Below, one piece after another: positions 60,594 through 64,000 of a DNA stretch of 64,000 nt (position 1 is its first letter; the number at the start of each line of letters is the position of its first letter). The stretch lies in the NCBI GenBank assembly GCA_900548385.1, contig URKJ01000002.1, positions 131,819 to 195,818 of the forward strand. The letters run 5' to 3'. Origin of the DNA: an uncultured bacterium. Its GTDB lineage: Bacteria; Verrucomicrobiota; Lentisphaeria; Victivallales; UBA1829. The translations under genes and the position numbers were made by a program. The notes beneath the pieces were generated by a model. That model worked only from the letters and a program-made list of their open reading frames with translations, did not search any database and was not told the DNA's origin.

Positions 60594-62861
60594 TTATTGC
60601 ATCTTCCAAAGAATCCTCCGGCGGAATACCGACAGCTTTTCAGCATCCAAAGAATTGTCAACGACATCAGTGGCATCCAACGGAACCAGCTGGATCAGCG
60701 TCCAGTTGGCATTGCTGATCCGCGCCCAGGAACCCCGTGTCGGCCGACCGTTGAATACCGTTGTAAATTGAGGCGATTGATTTTCCCGGATCTGCCGGAG
60801 CAGTTCCGGGTCCCGGAACTCCGGACGGAGCGTCATGGACGGAGACGACGCTTTGCCGTGCGACTGTTCAAAGCCATGATCTGCCGAAGAAAAGATCTGC
60901 CGGTCTTCCGAATCCAGCAGAATGTAGGTGGAACGGAACCGCTCCTTTTTTGCCTGTTCCCAAATCGGCCGCACCAATTCGTGGAAGCAGATCTCAAATC
61001 CGATAACTCCGATACTCTTGTCCTCGGCGTCAAGAATCGGACGCCAGCAGGAGATCACGACATGCCCCGCGGAATCCACATACGGCGGACTCCAGAGCAG
61101 ACGGCGGGGATACTTCTTATAGGCGTTCCGGATCCAGTCACTCTGAAACTCTCCGGGTGACGAAACGGTCTCTTTCATACCGGGAAAACGCAGGGCAATC
61201 CCGTTATCCAGAATATAAGTGATCCGCCGGAGCAGAGTCCCCCGTTCCAGCAACAGGCGCATATTCTCCTTTTTGGAATGCGTATAAACATCCTGTCCGT
61301 GAATATTTTCAAAGATATGAGTCAGACGCAGACTGTGAAGCGACCGCAACCGACTCCCCCACTCCTTCAAAACTTCCGGAGAAATCGTTTCCGGCTTGAA
61401 ATAAGCGGCATGTTCCCACGACACCTCTTTATCATAGAACGGCACCTTGACCAATCCCGGAACCGGTGTTCCGGATTTTGAATCAAACGCCGTTGCCGGA
61501 TAAAAGCGGACTTTTTCCTTTACGGAATCCGGACGGATCATTTCAATCCCCAAACTGGTGCTGAGCGCTTTCAGTTGGTTCTGAAGAGACAGCAGGCGGC
61601 TGTTCAGCTCCGAAGCCAGCCGTTCCGTATTGCCCTGCAGTTTCAGACTCCGCACCATCTCCCTGCCGACCTGCCGGACCATCCGGTTCTCTCTCCATAA
61701 CGCATAGATCGCAACCGCAGCAAACAGACAGAACAACCCCACAATCACACTTAAAGTGACATAGCGGTGACGGTACATAAGGCGCATCAGCTTCTGCAAA
61801 GGCGAATCCGGGCAGGCTTTCACTTCTTCATTGAAGAGGAAATGGCGGACGTCGCTTGCCAGATGTCTCACATCCGGATAACGGTCGCGGGGATCAAGCG
61901 CACGGGCTTTTTCAATGATCGCGCTGAGCGCCGGAGCGATCTGCCGCCGGGGATCAAGCGGAACCGACGGTTCAAATTCCCCGCGGCAAATCTTCTGCGC
62001 GATCTCCTCGGAACTGCTGCCGGAAACACATCGGCGCAGCGTGGCGATCTCGTTCAGGATCATTCCCAGCGCAAAAACATCGGTCTGCTGTGTCGTTGCG
62101 CCGTCACACAGCGCCTCCGGAGCCATATAAGAGGGAGTTCCCGTCACATTTCCCTTGCGGTCGGTCCCTTCCAGACAGGCAATCCCCCAATCCATGACAT
62201 ACACCTCTCCATAGCGCCCGATCATGATGTTGTCCGGTTTTAAATCGCAGTGAATGATACGGCGGCTGTGGCAGTATTCAATCGCATCGCAGACATGCAG
62301 AAACATTTCCAGCCGCTCCTGTAAAAGCTGTTTATACCGTTTCTGGGAATAATGCTGTTTTTCCTGCTGTTCACGGCTGCGCCGCAGATACTCTTTCAGA
62401 GTAATGCCGTTGATCAGCTGCATTGCAAGATGAAGCCCGCCCTCGTTATCGCTGTCCAAGCTGAACAGGGAGACAATGGCGGGATGATCCAACTGTGCGT
62501 TGAGTTTGGCTTCCGCAATGAATTTTTTCACAGTGTCCGGCCGGTGAAGCAAATCCTCCCGCAGCGACTTGATCACGGCTTTCCTGCCAAGCACGCGGTC
62601 CTGAGCTAAAAAGACGCGTCCGAATCCGCCCGCGGCAAGCAGTTTCAGAATACGGTAACGCTTGCCGCTTTTTTCCAGCTGAGCGAGAAAATTCCGGACA
62701 TCCTCATCGACAGAGAACTGTATCGGCTCCTGATCCCAGTCTCCATTCTGAATGATTCCGCTGCCGTTGTCCGTTTGCATCTCCGGGTGATCCGGAGCAG
62801 GTTCCGGCTTTGCTATCACCTGAGTTACATCAATCGTATGTTCCGGCAATTCTTCAGACAT
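60594..62861 (-). CDS. Membrane Ser/Thr protein kinase with C-terminal Cache-like sensor
   Basis: The 755-residue protein has a cytoplasmic kinase (glycine loop AAGGFGRVFLAQ, Lys98 in KAVIKSL, HCDLKPDN with Asp206, DWG at 224-226, GTPSYMAPEALC), a single membrane segment at about 367-389 (VTLSVIVGLFCLFAAVAIYAL) and an extracytoplasmic region. The last part resembles a dCache/PDC sensor (YVDSAGHVVISCWRPIL, SIGVIGFEICFHELV). DWG instead of DFG is common in this bacterial phylum group. The start at 62861 has GGAG seven bases ahead; the ATG at 62912 does not. Sensing an extracellular signal is inferred. Confidence 0.85.
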   Translation of the reverse strand: MSEELPEHTIDVTQVIAKPEPAPDHPEMQTDNGSGIIQNGDWDQEPIQFSVDEDVRNFLAQLEKSGKRYRILKLLAAGGFGRVFLAQDRVLGRKAVIKSLREDLLHRPDTVKKFIAEAKLNAQLDHPAIVSLFSLDSDNEGGLHLAMQLINGITLKEYLRRSREQQEKQHYSQKRYKQLLQERLEMFLHVCDAIEYCHSRRIIHCDLKPDNIMIGRYGEVYVMDWGIACLEGTDRKGNVTGTPSYMAPEALCDGATTQQTDVFALGMILNEIATLRRCVSGSSSEEIAQKICRGEFEPSVPLDPRRQIAPALSAIIEKARALDPRDRYPDVRHLASDVRHFLFNEEVKACPDSPLQKLMRLMYRHRYVTLSVIVGLFCLFAAVAIYALWRENRMVRQVGREMVRSLKLQGNTERLASELNSRLLSLQNQLKALSTSLGIEMIRPDSVKEKVRFYPATAFDSKSGTPVPGLVKVPFYDKEVSWEHAAYFKPETISPEVLKEWGSRLRSLHSLRLTHIFENIHGQDVYTHSKKENMRLLLERGTLLRRITYILDNGIALRFPGMKETVSSPGEFQSDWIRNAYKKYPRRLLWSPPYVDSAGHVVISCWRPILDAEDKSIGVIGFEICFHELVRPIWEQAKKERFRSTYILLDSEDRQIFSSADHGFEQSHGKASSPSMTLRPEFRDPELLRQIRENQSPQFTTVFNGRPTRGSWARISNANWTLIQLVPLDATDVVDNSLDAEKLSVFRRRILWKMQ

Positions 62862-63108
62862 TGGAGTTCTCCATTCGTTTCCCAGCAATACAGAGACAAA
62901 CGGTTCCCGCATAATGTTTCATACGGAACCATCTGTCAATTCAACAAAATTCTGTAAATATACTGTATTTTTTTCCGTCTGTCAAGAACCCCGGTTCTCT
63001 TTTTTTCCGATGCGTCAAAAACATTCTTTGCATCGTTCCGTTTTTCCTGCCGGAAGCAGATGATGGTTATTCACAAATCAAACCGAAGAAATTATTGAGG
63101 GATAATCT

Positions 63109-63936
63109 CTAGATCTGGCGGTAATGTTCCCGGAATTGAGTCGGTGTCATTTTTGTATATTTTTTGAACATCCGGAAGAATAAAAAAAGATCTTCATAGC
63201 CGCAGGAGAGAGCGATTTCCTGCAATGTCATTTGAGACCGGATCAGCATACTGCATGCATTTGAAATGCGGCGCATACAGATATATTGCTTCGGCGGCAA
63301 ACCGTAACGCAGACGGAACTTCGCAGAGAGTTCGGAACGGCGCATCGCAAATTTTTTGTGCAACTTGTCCAGTTCGATCACTCCATCCAGATTCTGTTCG
63401 ATGTCATTCATGACTTGATACAGGGTGTCTTTCCGTTCCAGTTGATCCCCGTGAAGATCGTTCAACTGTTCCAGGAACGGAAGCAATATATGATGAATCT
63501 GGATTCTCCGTTTGATATTTTCCCGGAGCGATTCGGGTCGAGCAAAGGAATTCTTGACAAAATCAATAATCAGTTCCCGTATTTCCGAGCAGTCTTCGGA
63601 AGCAAGTTCCAGCGGATGGTTGAATATTCCTATGTGATCCAGAGAACGAGAAGAAAAATGAATAAAAAAATGCTTGCATTCCTCTTTGAAAATATACTGG
63701 AACGGGATGCTTGACGGGATCAGATAGATTCCGCCGGAACAGAGTTGATATATTTTCTGCGGAAACATCAGATCAAAACACCCTTTTTCCAAATAGTAAA
63801 CCCGGATAAACGGGTGCGGTTCAAAACCGAATGGCCACGGACGAGCCCTGATTCCGATTCCGCTGCAGATCGGAATCAGGTCCAGAGATCGCAGGAGTTT
63901 ATCAGGCTTAAAAACAACAGATTTTATATTTTCCAT
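63109..63936 (-). CDS. AraC-family regulator
   Basis: The 275-residue protein has a cupin-like N-terminus (HPFIRVYYLEKGCFDLMFPQ, GGIYLIPSSIPFQYIF) and two C-terminal helix-turn-helix motifs (KKFAMRRSELSAKFRLR and LQEIALSCGYEDLFLFFRMF), ending TKMTPTQFREHYRQI. AGGAAG is 4 bases before the ATG. The DNA it controls probably lies beyond the right edge, since it points to the left and the region beyond 63936 is AT-rich and looks promoter-like. Confidence 0.85.
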   Translation of the reverse strand: MENIKSVVFKPDKLLRSLDLIPICSGIGIRARPWPFGFEPHPFIRVYYLEKGCFDLMFPQKIYQLCSGGIYLIPSSIPFQYIFKEECKHFFIHFSSRSLDHIGIFNHPLELASEDCSEIRELIIDFVKNSFARPESLRENIKRRIQIHHILLPFLEQLNDLHGDQLERKDTLYQVMNDIEQNLDGVIELDKLHKKFAMRRSELSAKFRLRYGLPPKQYICMRRISNACSMLIRSQMTLQEIALSCGYEDLFLFFRMFKKYTKMTPTQFREHYRQI

Positions 63937-64000
63937 ATTTCTTCCTCTATACTATTTTGAAAAAATAGACAAAAAATCCATAAGATTATAACATATATTC

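Noticed and set aside
60594..62861. DWG instead of DFG as a sign of a dead kinase
   Set aside because: The other catalytic residues are present and DWG is frequent in active kinases of this group of phyla.
1..64000. CRISPR arrays, prophage, rRNA genes
   Set aside because: No regularly spaced repeats, phage structural genes or rRNA sequence were seen.

Overview
The window looks like chromosome of a Lentisphaerota (Victivallis-like) bacterium. The signs are a GC-rich genome with AT-rich promoters, several pseudopilins with a C-terminal H-X9-DG motif, a dense set of secreted and intracellular glycoside hydrolases (GH), many one-component regulators (four AraC, two GntR, one LacI, one ROK, one TetR), and a Gram-negative envelope (MraY, LptF/G, an RND pump, LpoB-like and COG3014-like envelope proteins). 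This assignment comes from recognising protein families; no database was searched.

Layout. 1-1345 (minus): a COG3014-like lipoprotein cut by the window edge and an LpoB/CsgG-like periplasmic protein. 1604-7568 (plus): a tightly packed seven-gene operon of an SDR oxidoreductase, hisH, hisA, an acyltransferase, aroB, dprA and a family 2 glycosyltransferase. 7602-10814: a sialic-acid locus (AraC regulator, Asp-box sialidase, N-acetylneuraminate lyase) followed by the broken tail of a glycerophosphodiesterase gene. 10921-12105: mraY. 12142-16390 (minus): GH36, GH130 and a LacI regulator. 16555-17390: a lipoprotein and tRNA-Ser. 17519-27259: a GntR regulator fused to a solute-binding-protein-like domain, divergent from a sugar isomerase, a pseudopilin, a 1353-residue secreted hydrolase and a GH95-like enzyme. 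27642-32502: TetR, HlyD-type adaptor and RND pump. 32566-40024: an isomerase, then core genes (lptF/G, rpsU, rpoD, mfd). 40037-52244: a second polysaccharide region with two AraC genes, two secreted clan-A hydrolases each paired with a pseudopilin, and between them an inserted 2.5-kb segment flanked by an exact 132-bp direct repeat and carrying a GHL6-like enzyme plus insertion-sequence debris. 52332-54929: two Hsp20 genes with an apparent sigma-54 promoter, divergent from two more pseudopilins, one GspG-like. 55068-64000: Gfo/Idh/MocA oxidoreductase, GntR-LacI regulator, tRNA-Lys, ROK regulator, a GcvH-like protein without its lipoyl lysine, a XerC/D recombinase, a membrane Ser/Thr kinase with an extracytoplasmic sensor, and an AraC regulator.

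How the parts fit. The repeated theme is a regulator, a pseudopilin and a large secreted hydrolase, seen three times. Each module probably senses one sugar, exports or displays one or two hydrolases, and passes products to intracellular enzymes (GH95, GH36, GH130, sialidase, NanA, isomerases, oxidoreductases). The pseudopilins all lack the usual glycine before the cleavage site, which suggests an adapted prepilin peptidase. Three RNA or protein genes are easily missed: rpsU (34884-35051), the partial lipoprotein at the left edge, and the two tRNAs.
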